Source: JBBROH01 sp038229595 (lineage in GTDB: Bacteria; Chloroflexota; Chloroflexia; QHBQ01). Taken from it: a stretch of DNA of 12,123 bases. Below are positions 1 through 6,222 of this stretch, one piece after another. Under the pieces are notes generated by a model. That model did no database searches, was not told where the DNA came from, and saw only the letters and a list, made by a program, of their open reading frames with translations. Position numbers and translations under genes: made by a program. The first letter of the stretch is position 1. Each line of letters starts with the position of its first letter. Location: assembly GCA_038229595.1 (NCBI GenBank), contig JBBROH010000133.1, positions 1 to 12,123 on the forward strand, in the 5' to 3' direction.

Positions 1-109
1 CATGGGCGCAATGTTCGCCTGGCCCTGGATTTGTATGCCGATTTGTGCTGGGATAATGATCACCATCGGCTTCATCTCGATCATGAAGATCGTCAACATT
101 GACGTTTAG
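1..109 (+). CDS. tadB: TadB, type II secretion F-domain pilus assembly protein (C-terminal end only)
   Basis: This is the 3' end of a gene that begins outside the window; base 1 is the last base of a codon and the stop TAG is at 107-109. The visible 35 residues are a hydrophobic membrane segment (with IMITIGFISIMKI) ending in a short polar tail, which is how inner-membrane T2SSF proteins of the TadB type end. The next gene, 54 bases downstream on the same strand, is a clear tadC, and tadB-tadC is the usual order in tad/flp pilus loci, where the two proteins form the platform on which pilin is assembled. The identification therefore rests on the neighbour plus the character of the tail. An ATG at 2-4 is in frame, but a stand-alone 35-residue protein is much less likely than a cut-off TadB. 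Confidence 0.7.
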   Translation, partial: MGAMFAWPWICMPICAGIMITIGFISIMKIVNIDV

Positions 110-163
110 CGGCAACCAGCCTCGGCAACCAGGCCACTCTTTCACAACTAGAGGAGTACAAAG

Positions 164-1105
164 ATGAACGGAATGCAAATCCTCGCTATACTGGGCGCAG
201 TGGTCTTCGCTGGTGGGGTGATCGCCTACTTCGTGATCAGTTCGCGCCGTCCGGCGGAGGAGGGAAGCATTGAAGCCCGCCTGACCAACTTTGCCGAGCG
301 ACCCCGCACCCTGGAACAGATTGAATTGGAGCAGCCCTTCGCGGATCGGGTGATCAAGCCTATCGTTGACGGAGTAATCCGCTTCCTCGGCAAGTTCTCC
401 CCCGGTGCTAGCCAGGAGAAGACTGAGCGTAACCTGATGACCGCAGGCAACCCTGGAGGGATGCACGCTGCCAACTTCCTGGGCCTGCGCGTGTTTGCTG
501 GCCTCACAATGCTGCTACTGTTTGGCTTCCTGTTTGGGGTTGTCGCGCCAACCGATCCCCCGCAGCAAGGCTACCTCTACGCCCTGGTCACTGGCACGCT
601 TGGCTATATGCTGCCGGTGTTCTGGCTCGGCTCCAAGATGCGCCAGCGAGTCGGTGCTATTCGCCGCCAACTGCCAGACATGATCGACCTCTTGCAGGTG
701 AGCGTGGAGGCTGGCCTCGGTCTCGATGCTGCCTTCAGCCGCATCGCTGAGAAGATGGACAACCAACTGGGGGTCGAAGTGCAGAAGGTGGTTTCGGAGA
801 TCAAGGTTGGCAAGACCCGCCGCGATGCCCTGCGCGAAATGGCGGTACGGACTGGGGTGGATGAGGTTAAGACCTTCATCTCCTCCATCGTCCAGGCGGA
901 GCAGTTGGGCGTGAGCATGGGTAAGGTGCTACGCATCCAGAGCGACCAGATGCGGATTCGCCGCCGTCAGCTGGCTGAGGAGAAGGCCCACCGCGCCCCT
1001 GTTTTGATGTTGATCCCTATGGCCTTCTTCATCTTCCCCGCGCTCTATATCGTCATCCTCGGCCCTGCTGTGCCGCAGGTCTGGAAGAGCCTGAACGGGG
1101 GTTGA
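164..1105 (+). CDS. tadC: TadC, inner-membrane platform protein of tad/flp pilus (T2SSF domain)
   Basis: A 313-residue integral membrane protein. Membrane segments are visible at about residues 5-26, 104-126, 136-156 and 281-305. The T2SSF/GspF domain lies between the last two, with the typical helical run starting RRQLPDMIDLLQVSVEAGL (about 168-186) and continuing through AEQLGVSMGKVLR near 246-258. Known role: together with TadB it forms the membrane platform that couples the pilus ATPase to polymerisation or retraction of Flp-type pilins. The start ATG is preceded by GAGGAG at 151-156 with seven bases spacing. It follows tadB by 54 bases and is followed at once by an intrinsic terminator at 1130-1166, so it is probably the last gene of the tad operon. 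Length is normal for TadC. No oddities seen in the coding sequence. Confidence 0.93.
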   Translation: MNGMQILAILGAVVFAGGVIAYFVISSRRPAEEGSIEARLTNFAERPRTLEQIELEQPFADRVIKPIVDGVIRFLGKFSPGASQEKTERNLMTAGNPGGMHAANFLGLRVFAGLTMLLLFGFLFGVVAPTDPPQQGYLYALVTGTLGYMLPVFWLGSKMRQRVGAIRRQLPDMIDLLQVSVEAGLGLDAAFSRIAEKMDNQLGVEVQKVVSEIKVGKTRRDALREMAVRTGVDEVKTFISSIVQAEQLGVSMGKVLRIQSDQMRIRRRQLAEEKAHRAPVLMLIPMAFFIFPALYIVILGPAVPQVWKSLNGG

Positions 1106-1129
1106 GCCAAGCGGTCAGCCCGATTCGTT

Positions 1130-1166
1130 CGCGCACCATCCCCTCAAGGGCGGTGCGCGTTTTGTT
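1130..1166 (+). terminator. Intrinsic terminator after tadC
   Basis: An 8-bp perfect stem, CGCGCACC (1130-1137) with GGTGCGCG (1152-1159), encloses a loop with a further possible CCCT/AGGG pairing, and is followed by TTTTGTT (1160-1166). It lies 24 bases after the tadC stop. The T-tract directly touches the AGGAGG of the next gene. Confidence 0.85.
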
Positions 1167-1179
1167 AGGAGGTTGTCAG

Positions 1180-1545
1180 GTGGCTCGTACTGGACGTGTC
1201 TACAACATCAGCCGCGACTGCCAGATAGCTAGCGAGGTCGTCTACGCCGACAACCTGATCAGCCGCTTCTTTGGGCTGATGGGCCAGCGAGAGTTGGCGG
1301 CAGGCCGGGGGCTGCTGATCGTCGGCGACAACGCGATCCACAGCTTCTTTATGCGCTTCCGCTTTGATGCCTGCTTCCTGGACAAAGAGAATCGGGTAGT
1401 CTTTATGATCCACAGCATGAAGCCCTGGCGGGCCAGCCGCTTCGTGCGCGGGGGCCATGCAGTGCTAGAACTACCAGCTGGGGTGTTGCAGGCGACTGGC
1501 ACTGCGCTAGGCGACCAGCTAAGGGTAGAGGTTGCGGCACGGTGA
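1180..1545 (+). CDS. DUF192 family protein
   Basis: A 121-residue protein that covers one DUF192 (PF02643) domain and little else. Family landmarks are visible: RFFGLMGQ (29-36), a G-R-G-L-L segment (42-46), IHSFFMRFRFDACFLD (53-68), a KPWRASR segment (81-87) and VLELPAG (95-101). No signal peptide or lipobox is seen, whereas many family members are secreted; this one looks cytosolic. The molecular function of DUF192 is not established. Start choice: the open frame extends upstream to a TTG at 1102, but that stretch lies across the tadC terminator, while GTG at 1180 has a perfect AGGAGG (1167-1172) seven bases upstream and begins just before the conserved domain. The stop overlaps the comF start (GTGA), so the two are translationally coupled. 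Confidence 0.88.
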   Translation: MARTGRVYNISRDCQIASEVVYADNLISRFFGLMGQRELAAGRGLLIVGDNAIHSFFMRFRFDACFLDKENRVVFMIHSMKPWRASRFVRGGHAVLELPAGVLQATGTALGDQLRVEVAAR

Positions 1546-2270
1546 AGCTACCCTCTCTCCTACGCGGCCTGCTCGGAGGCTTGCTGGCGGGTCGCTGCGT
1601 CGGTTGTGGCCGGTCAGGGGCAGCCATCTGCGCCACCTGCCTGACCCAGGCTAGCTATCTTGCCTACCTGACTTGTCCCCAGTGTCGCCGTCCGCAGCAG
1701 CAGGCTCTCACCTGCACCCGCTGTCGCCAGCCGCAGAGCCTGGTCGGCGGCTACGCTGCCTACGACCACAGCGCGCCGATCAAGCAGGCGATTTGGGAAC
1801 TCAAGTACAAGGGTAGGCGGTCGCTGGTCGCGCCGTTGGCTGGGCTGGTGGCGAAGCGACTGGCAGCAGGGCCACCCTGGTTGCGCCCCGACCGCTTGGA
1901 CCTGCTTGTACCAGTGCCGCTGCACCCTGCAAGGGAAAGGGAGCGCGGCTACAACCAGGCGGCAGTACTGGCGGCAGCCCTCGCTCCTGCTCTTGGTATC
2001 ACTTATACCACCCAGCTATTGCATCGCCAGCGCGCTACCCAGCCACAGGTGGGGCTGGGCATGGCCGCTCGGCTGACCAATGTAGCTGCGGCTTTTACTG
2101 CCAGCGGTGACCTGCGCGGCAAGCGGGTGCTGCTTTTCGACGATGTGTACACGACGGGTGCGACTCTACGCGATTGTGCGCGGGCCTTGTACGCGGCGGG
2201 CGCAAGCCGCGTCTACGCCCTCACCGTTGCCCGCGCTCTGGCCCAGCGAGACGAACAGGGGAAAACGTGA
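1542..2270 (+). CDS. comF: ComF family phosphoribosyltransferase-like protein
   Basis: A 242-residue ComF/GntX-type protein. The N-terminal zinc-ribbon part shows paired cysteines at 19/22, 30/33, 45/48 and 58/61. The C-terminal type I phosphoribosyltransferase fold carries the RERGYNQA signature (133-140) and the PRPP-binding loop VLLFDDVYTTGAT (196-208) with the two acidic residues. ComF proteins are associated with DNA uptake and recombination in competent bacteria, where the family member acts as a cytosolic helicase partner; GntX-like relatives have other roles, so competence is inferred rather than shown. The GTG start overlaps the preceding stop by four bases, with AGAGG at 1527-1531. 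Its own stop overlaps the next GTG in the same GTGA manner. The nearby tad pilus genes could belong to an uptake apparatus, but a terminator separates them. Confidence 0.92.
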   Translation: MKLPSLLRGLLGGLLAGRCVGCGRSGAAICATCLTQASYLAYLTCPQCRRPQQQALTCTRCRQPQSLVGGYAAYDHSAPIKQAIWELKYKGRRSLVAPLAGLVAKRLAAGPPWLRPDRLDLLVPVPLHPARERERGYNQAAVLAAALAPALGITYTTQLLHRQRATQPQVGLGMAARLTNVAAAFTASGDLRGKRVLLFDDVYTTGATLRDCARALYAAGASRVYALTVARALAQRDEQGKT

Positions 2271-3211
2271 ACAAGAAAACTGTGCTGCTTCTCTGCCTGA
2301 CCCTCCTATTGACTGGCTGTGCTAGCAGCCAGCCCACTCCTGTGCCGCCTACGCCTGTGCCACCGACCGTCACTCCCACGGCGACGCGCACCGCAGTGCC
2401 AACTGCCACCCTCGGCGAGCCGACTGCCACAGCGGAGCCGACCGCCACCGCCAGCCCACCCGCTAGCTTCGCCTTTCGCACGGTAGACAAGATCAACTAC
2501 AGCCTTGACTCAACCAAACCGCTGCTAGCGACCCTCTGGTTGCCGCAAGGTAAGCACTATGATGCGGCGGTGCTGCTGGTGCATGGGGGAGGGCTGACCA
2601 GCGGCAACCGCCTGCAACTGACCGCCTGGGCGGAGGGGCTGGCGCGGGGCGGCTACGTCATCCTCTCAGTGGATTACCCCTTGCAGCCAGCGGCGAAGTT
2701 GGCCGAGCAGGTGGCGGCGGTGCGCCAGGGGCTGGCCTATCTCCAGCGCAACGCGAAGCAGTTTGGCATCAACCCGGCCAACGTCGCTATCCAGGGCCAC
2801 TCTGCTGGGGCTGTGCTGGGCGGTGCCGTCTTTATTACGCCAGGGGACAAGCAAGCCGCTGCCTTCTTTGGCTTCTATGGCGTGTACAGCAGCGATCCCG
2901 CTCTGCTCAACCCAGGGCAGGCGGAGCAGAACGACGGGTCGCAGGCGGACACTGCCGCTCTTGCCGCCAACGCTCCTGGCTCTGTCATCCTCTGGCATGG
3001 TACGGCAGACAGCACGACCAGGTGGCAGCAGTCAGAGGCTTTTGCCCAGGCCTTGCAGGCAGCAGGCAAGGACGTGACCTTCTACAAGCTACAAGGGGAG
3101 GAACACGGCTTCGATTTCGCCACTGACGGCAGCCTCAGCGAGCAGGGGCAGGTTGCTCTCAGCCAGGTGTTGGACGCGCTGGCTAGCAAGCTCAGCCCAG
3201 TCTACCGTTGA
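2267..3211 (+). CDS. Secreted lipoprotein, alpha/beta hydrolase (HGGG-type esterase)
   Basis: A 314-residue predicted lipoprotein enzyme. Residues 1-17 are a Lys-containing hydrophobic signal ending in the lipobox LTGC, with the lipidated Cys at 18. Residues 23-65 are a low-complexity Pro/Thr/Ala/Val tether typical of Chloroflexota surface proteins. The rest is an alpha/beta hydrolase of the hormone-sensitive-lipase/BD-FAE style: oxyanion HGGG (106-109), nucleophile GHSAG with Ser179, acid Asp248 in HGTADST, and His280 in EEHGFDF, giving a complete triad. It should act outside the membrane on an ester substrate, unknown here. Start: the frame is open upstream to 2174 inside comF, but GTG at 2267 gives a perfect signal peptide, has AGGGG five bases upstream and overlaps the comF stop by GTGA. 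A tRNA promoter begins nine bases after the stop. Confidence 0.9.
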   Translation: MNKKTVLLLCLTLLLTGCASSQPTPVPPTPVPPTVTPTATRTAVPTATLGEPTATAEPTATASPPASFAFRTVDKINYSLDSTKPLLATLWLPQGKHYDAAVLLVHGGGLTSGNRLQLTAWAEGLARGGYVILSVDYPLQPAAKLAEQVAAVRQGLAYLQRNAKQFGINPANVAIQGHSAGAVLGGAVFITPGDKQAAAFFGFYGVYSSDPALLNPGQAEQNDGSQADTAALAANAPGSVILWHGTADSTTRWQQSEAFAQALQAAGKDVTFYKLQGEEHGFDFATDGSLSEQGQVALSQVLDALASKLSPVYR

Positions 3212-3219
3212 AAGCGCGC

Positions 3220-3248
3220 TTGACGCAACCAGTGTGATCTGTTATAAT
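3220..3248 (+). promoter_or_regulatory. Consensus sigma-70-type promoter of tRNA-Ala
   Basis: A -35 TTGACG (3220-3225) and -10 TATAAT (3243-3248) are separated by exactly 17 bases, nearly the ideal housekeeping promoter. The tRNA begins 12 bases after the -10, so the primary transcript has only a few extra 5' bases for RNase P to remove. The -35 lies nine bases after the upstream hydrolase stop codon. Confidence 0.92.
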
Positions 3249-3260
3249 AGGCAGGCACGT

Positions 3261-3336
<76 letters not shown>

Positions 3337-3342
3337 CCTGCT

Positions 3343-3373
3343 AAGGGCAGCCAACCGGCTGTCCTTTTTGTTT
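3343..3373 (+). terminator. Intrinsic terminator of tRNA-Ala
   Basis: Stem AAGGGCAGCC (3343-3352) with GGCTGTCCTT (3357-3366), containing one G-T pair, around a four-base loop AACC, followed by a T-rich run to 3373. It ends just before the stop of the convergent oxidoreductase gene at 3377 and could also stop that transcript, though the T-run on that strand is poor. Confidence 0.88.
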
Positions 3374-3376
3374 GCT

Positions 3377-4381
3377 TCAGCCGATTGTCAGCACCAGCTT
3401 GCCGAACTGCTCGCCAGCCTCCATTAGGCGGTGGGCAGCGGTGGCCTCGGCGAGGGGGAACTGCTGGTGGATCACAGGGCGCAGACCTTCGATGGCGTAG
3501 AAGTCCACCATTGCGCTGAACTCCTGCGCGTTGCCCATCATCGTCCCCAGCAGATTAAGCTGCTTGGCAAAGACCTCACGCACGTTCACCTGTGCCTCTG
3601 GCCCAGTCGTTGCGCCGAAGGAGACTACCCGCCCTCCCGCTCGCGCCACCTTGATCGCCCCCGGCCAGGTCTGTTGCCCACTGCTATCGATCACCAGGTC
3701 AACCCCGCGCCCGCCTGTCTGCGCCAACACCCCGGCCACCCAATCGCTGGTGCGGTAGTTGAAGCCAGCGTCGGCCCCCAACTCCCGCCCGCACTCCAGC
3801 TTCTCGTCACTGCTGCTAGTCACATAAGCGGTCGCCCCCAGCCGCTTTGCCATCTGCAAAAGTATGGTTGCCACCCCCCCACCAATGCCGAGGATTAGCA
3901 CGCTTTGGCCTGCGTTTAGCCGCCCGCGCGTAGTCAAGGCACGCCAGGCTGTCAGCCCAGCAAGGGGCAAGGCGGCAGCTTCGGCCCAGGAGAGGTGAGC
4001 GGGTTTGCGGACGAGATTTGCGGCTGGCACTTTGATCTGTTCAGCGTAGGTGCCGTTGTCGGGGTCGCCGAGGATGCGCCAGCCGTTCGCGGGCGGTGCT
4101 TCGTCACCGTCGAGCCAGCCAAGACTGGGGTTGATCATCACCTCGTCGCCCTCGCACCAGCCCTCCACCCCCGTGCCGAGCGCGGCGATCACCCCTGCTC
4201 CGTCCGAGCCGAGGATCACTTGCGTGCTGGTCGAGCGCAGCCGTTGCCAAATATCGCGGTGGTTGAGAGCCGCCGCTTTTAGTCGGATTACCACTTCGCC
4301 TGCACCCGCCTGGGGGTCGGGATATTCGCGGTAGATCAGCCTTTCGGGGCTACCCGCCTGCTCCAGTACGATAGCCTTCAT
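3377..4381 (-). CDS. Zinc-independent MDR-family oxidoreductase (quinone oxidoreductase-like)
   Basis: A 334-residue medium-chain dehydrogenase/reductase. The N-terminal GroES-like catalytic domain (about 1-130) has ALNHRDIW (38-45), GSDGAGV and GDEV motifs; the Rossmann domain has LILGIGGGVA (about 166-175) followed by the QMAKRLGA helix, expected to bind NAD(P)H. The usual catalytic zinc ligands are absent: the Cys position of the alcohol dehydrogenases is Asn in LNHRD and the GHE position reads GSD, and there is no four-cysteine structural zinc lobe. It therefore resembles quinone oxidoreductases/enoyl reductases rather than alcohol dehydrogenases; the substrate cannot be read from sequence. 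The ATG start has AGGAG (complement of 4390-4394) eight bases upstream. It lies downstream of the FTR1 gene on the same strand, but a terminator at 4444-4478 separates them. I found no convincing promoter in the short gap. Confidence 0.88.
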   Translation of the reverse strand: MKAIVLEQAGSPERLIYREYPDPQAGAGEVVIRLKAAALNHRDIWQRLRSTSTQVILGSDGAGVIAALGTGVEGWCEGDEVMINPSLGWLDGDEAPPANGWRILGDPDNGTYAEQIKVPAANLVRKPAHLSWAEAAALPLAGLTAWRALTTRGRLNAGQSVLILGIGGGVATILLQMAKRLGATAYVTSSSDEKLECGRELGADAGFNYRTSDWVAGVLAQTGGRGVDLVIDSSGQQTWPGAIKVARAGGRVVSFGATTGPEAQVNVREVFAKQLNLLGTMMGNAQEFSAMVDFYAIEGLRPVIHQQFPLAEATAAHRLMEAGEQFGKLVLTIG

Positions 4382-4389
4382 CTATTTAG

Positions 4390-4394
4390 CTCCT
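4390..4394 (-). promoter_or_regulatory. Ribosome binding site of the MDR oxidoreductase
   Basis: Read on the minus strand this is AGGAG, eight bases before the ATG at 4381. It fixes the start of the gene. Confidence 0.8.
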
Positions 4395-4443
4395 GTTTCA
4401 GTGTAGGTTGCCGTACCTGCCAACGTTTGCAGCAGTTGCCAAC

Positions 4444-4478
4444 AAAACGCCCCTCCCCAATAGGTGAGCGGGCGTTTT
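4444..4478 (-). terminator. Intrinsic terminator downstream of the FTR1 gene
   Basis: AAAACGCCC (4444-4452) pairs perfectly with GGGCGTTTT (4470-4478), with further inner pairing of CTC/GAG and CC/GG around an AATA loop. On the minus strand it ends in TTTTGTTG, making a good terminator 44 bases after the FTR1 stop. The A-rich and T-rich flanks make it potentially bidirectional. Confidence 0.85.
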
Positions 4479-4522
4479 CTGCTCTCCCCCTTAGCTCTGG
4501 CAGACAAAGAAGGGTAGGTGGC

Positions 4523-6040
4523 TCAGGCTGCCGCCTGCTCCATCTTCATCTGGTGGGCAAGGCGTACCTGGCGGCGGGTGGACAAAACCCAAACGGTGAC
4601 CCCGGCCACCAGCAGCACGCCCTGGCCGATCATTGTCTCCATCGTCGGGTAGATGCCGAAGAACTCCAAGAGGCCGCCGCTGGGCATACCCTGGATTGCA
4701 GTATTGGGCAGTACACCTGCCATCTGCAAACCATGAATACCAGTGCCAACGAACTTGAAGCCGATATAGTATATCAGGAAGCTGCTGACTCGGAAGAAGG
4801 TATGCATGGGGATACGCAAGCCGAACACTGTCATTGCCAGCCCAATAGCAACCAGGCCCACGGTGCCGATCACCAGCCCCAGCACCAGGTCGCTTACGCT
4901 GATCGAGGGGGCCATCCCCATGTAGAACAGGGTCGTCTCTGCCCCTTCACGGTAGACGGCAAGGAAGGCCAGCAAGGCCAGGGAGAACAGGCTGCCACTG
5001 GCAAGGGCTGCACTGGAATGATTGCGGATGTAGGCCTGCCAACCTGCCACGCTAGACTTGCTGTGCAGCCAGTAGCTGACGTAAAAGAGCATGGCGGCGG
5101 CAAGCAGCCCAACAATCCCCTCAACCAGTTCGCGGCTGCTGCCACCGGCTGCGCTGCTGAACAGCACCTGTAGGGCGAAGGCGGTGAGCAGGCTGGCAAC
5201 GACGGCGAAGGCTCCGCCCAGCCAAATCCAGTGCCTCTTGTCCTCGTTACCTGACTTTTTGAGGAAAGCGACGAGGGCGATCACCACTAGCATCGCCTCC
5301 AAACCTTCGCGCAGGATAATGCTAGCAGCATCTAGTGGCCCATAGGGGCTACTTACCCGCTCTGCAATTGGTGCGAGGGTAGTATTCAACGCCGCAAAAG
5401 CCTTGCCAGCGGCGGGCAGGTTGTTTTGGCGCAGGGCAGCGGCAGCAGCAGCGAGACTGCTTTCGGTGGCGTTGTAGGCTTCGGCAGAGCGGGGCTTGAC
5501 CTCAAGCTCAACGTCCAGCCACATCTTGTTCATCTCAGCAAGGGCGGCAGTGGCGGCGGCAGCGTCGTTGCGACTAACGGCGGTCTGTCCTTCGGCAATC
5601 ATCGCCATGAACTGGGCAAGGGTCGCTTTGCTGGCGGTACTGGGGGCAGCGGTGGGGTTGGGGTTGGCAACCACCTTCTGGAAGCCCGCTTCCATGCTGG
5701 CGATTGCCGCCAGCCCCAGCTTCGCATCCTTCGCGGCAATCGCGCTCTTGAGGTCGTAGGCTGCGTCCTCAACTGCCCTGTACTGCTCCTTCGAGGCCCC
5801 CTTGATGCTGTCCTCCCGCTCAAGCCAGCTAGCATCGTACTGCTTGTAGGCGGCGGCGGCGGCGGCGAAGTCTCCCGCTTTAACTGGCCCCTCAATCGCT
5901 CCCAACTTACCGAGCAAAGCTCTGGCATCAGTCGCAGCGTCAGCGGCGAAGGCGGGGGCAGCAAAGCTAAAGAGCAAACCAAAGGTGAGCAGCATCATGG
6001 TCAGAGTGGCGACGATCCTCGTCCGAGTTGGGGTAAGCAA
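4523..6040 (-). CDS. Long-form FTR1-family high-affinity iron permease
   Basis: A 505-residue protein of the FTR1/EfeU iron-permease family. Residues 1-32 form a signal peptide ending AFA. Residues 33-235 are an Ala-rich helical extracytoplasmic domain made of two related modules (see repeats). The C-terminal half holds about seven membrane helices with the two hallmark motifs REGLE (244-248) and REGAE (364-368), whose glutamates bind Fe3+ in the family. Length fits the long bacterial form with an outside N-terminal domain. Start: the frame opens at a TTG at 6100 with a poor ribosome site and a hydrophilic leader before the signal peptide; TTG at 6040 is preceded by GGAGG (complement of 6048-6052) seven bases upstream and gives a normal signal peptide, so I prefer it. 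A consensus promoter and a candidate DtxR-type box precede it. No efeO or efeB partner gene is adjacent. Confidence 0.93.
   Translation of the reverse strand: MLTPTRTRIVATLTMMLLTFGLLFSFAAPAFAADAATDARALLGKLGAIEGPVKAGDFAAAAAAYKQYDASWLEREDSIKGASKEQYRAVEDAAYDLKSAIAAKDAKLGLAAIASMEAGFQKVVANPNPTAAPSTASKATLAQFMAMIAEGQTAVSRNDAAAATAALAEMNKMWLDVELEVKPRSAEAYNATESSLAAAAAALRQNNLPAAGKAFAALNTTLAPIAERVSSPYGPLDAASIILREGLEAMLVVIALVAFLKKSGNEDKRHWIWLGGAFAVVASLLTAFALQVLFSSAAGGSSRELVEGIVGLLAAAMLFYVSYWLHSKSSVAGWQAYIRNHSSAALASGSLFSLALLAFLAVYREGAETTLFYMGMAPSISVSDLVLGLVIGTVGLVAIGLAMTVFGLRIPMHTFFRVSSFLIYYIGFKFVGTGIHGLQMAGVLPNTAIQGMPSGGLLEFFGIYPTMETMIGQGVLLVAGVTVWVLSTRRQVRLAHQMKMEQAAA
5426..5551 (-). repeat. FTR1 extracytoplasmic domain, second copy of duplicated module (core)
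   Basis: Encodes residues 164-205. It aligns without gaps to residues 62-103 at an offset of 102 residues: Trp174, Glu178, Lys182, Ser185, Glu187, Tyr189, Ala191 and Glu193 match Trp72, Glu76, Lys80, Ser83, Glu85, Tyr87, Ala89 and Glu91. The similarity is at protein level, not as a DNA repeat. Confidence 0.8.
5732..5857 (-). repeat. FTR1 extracytoplasmic domain, first copy of duplicated module (core)
   Basis: Encodes residues 62-103, the partner of residues 164-205. The shared pattern is W-L-x2-E-x3-K-x2-S-x-E-x-Y-x-A-x-E. Weaker similarity extends on both sides, so the whole module is probably about 100 residues repeated twice. Confidence 0.8.
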
Positions 6041-6047
6041 AGCAGTG

Positions 6048-6052
6048 CCTCC
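6048..6052 (-). promoter_or_regulatory. Ribosome binding site deciding the FTR1 start
   Basis: On the minus strand this reads GGAGG, seven bases before TTG at 6040. The alternative TTG at 6100 has only a weak purine stretch upstream, so this site favours the shorter protein. Confidence 0.75.
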
Positions 6053-6107
6053 GTCGCAGTAGTAGTCGGCAGCAGCCTGGCTGCTTGCCGCAGGTGACAA
6101 ACTAAAA

Positions 6108-6126
6108 ACAGGTTAGGCTGTCTAAA
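6108..6126. promoter_or_regulatory. Candidate DtxR/IdeR-type metalloregulator box
   Basis: The 19 bases match the known DtxR/IdeR consensus TTAGGTTAGSCTAACCTAA at 13 of 19 positions, including ten in a row (AGGTTAGGCT, 6110-6119). It starts four bases downstream of the -10 of the FTR1 promoter and so covers the expected transcription start, a normal position for a repressor. The right half is poorer (5 of 9). An iron-responsive role is inferred from this and from the gene it precedes. Confidence 0.45.
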
Positions 6127-6129
6127 GTC

Positions 6130-6158
6130 AGTATATCACACCCTTAAAGGCTAGTCAA
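6130..6158 (-). promoter_or_regulatory. Consensus promoter of the FTR1 gene
   Basis: On the minus strand a -35 TTGACT (complement of 6153-6158) and a -10 TATACT (complement of 6130-6135) are separated by exactly 17 bases. The expected start site is near 6123, giving an untranslated leader of about 83 bases before the TTG at 6040. The spacer contains a small inverted repeat CCTT-T-AAGG (6141-6150 region). Confidence 0.85.
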
Positions 6159-6222
6159 GCAACCTGAACGTATTTTAACCTACGCTTCACAGACGGTTAG
6201 CTGGCGCAGCCAAGGCTGACGA

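Noticed and set aside
1102..1179. Upstream TTG at 1102 as the DUF192 start
   Set aside because: The extra 26 codons overlap the tadC stop and the terminator hairpin; GTG 1180 has a perfect ribosome site.
2174..2266. Start at 2174 for the lipoprotein hydrolase
   Set aside because: It would lie inside comF and bury the signal peptide behind 31 basic residues; GTG 2267 gives a textbook lipoprotein signal.
4427..5173. A 248-codon open frame on the + strand opposite the FTR1 gene
   Set aside because: It is antisense to clear FTR1 membrane helices, has a His/Gln-rich composition with no family resemblance, no ribosome site, and spans the terminator. It is a by-product of GC-rich codon structure.
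5426..6097. A 223-codon open frame on the + strand opposite the FTR1 N-terminal domain
   Set aside because: Gly/Ser-rich shadow of the Ala-rich region on the other strand; no start signals and no recognisable domain.
6041..6100. Upstream TTG at 6100 as the FTR1 start
   Set aside because: Poor ribosome site, and it would place 20 polar residues before the signal peptide; TTG 6040 has GGAGG at good spacing.
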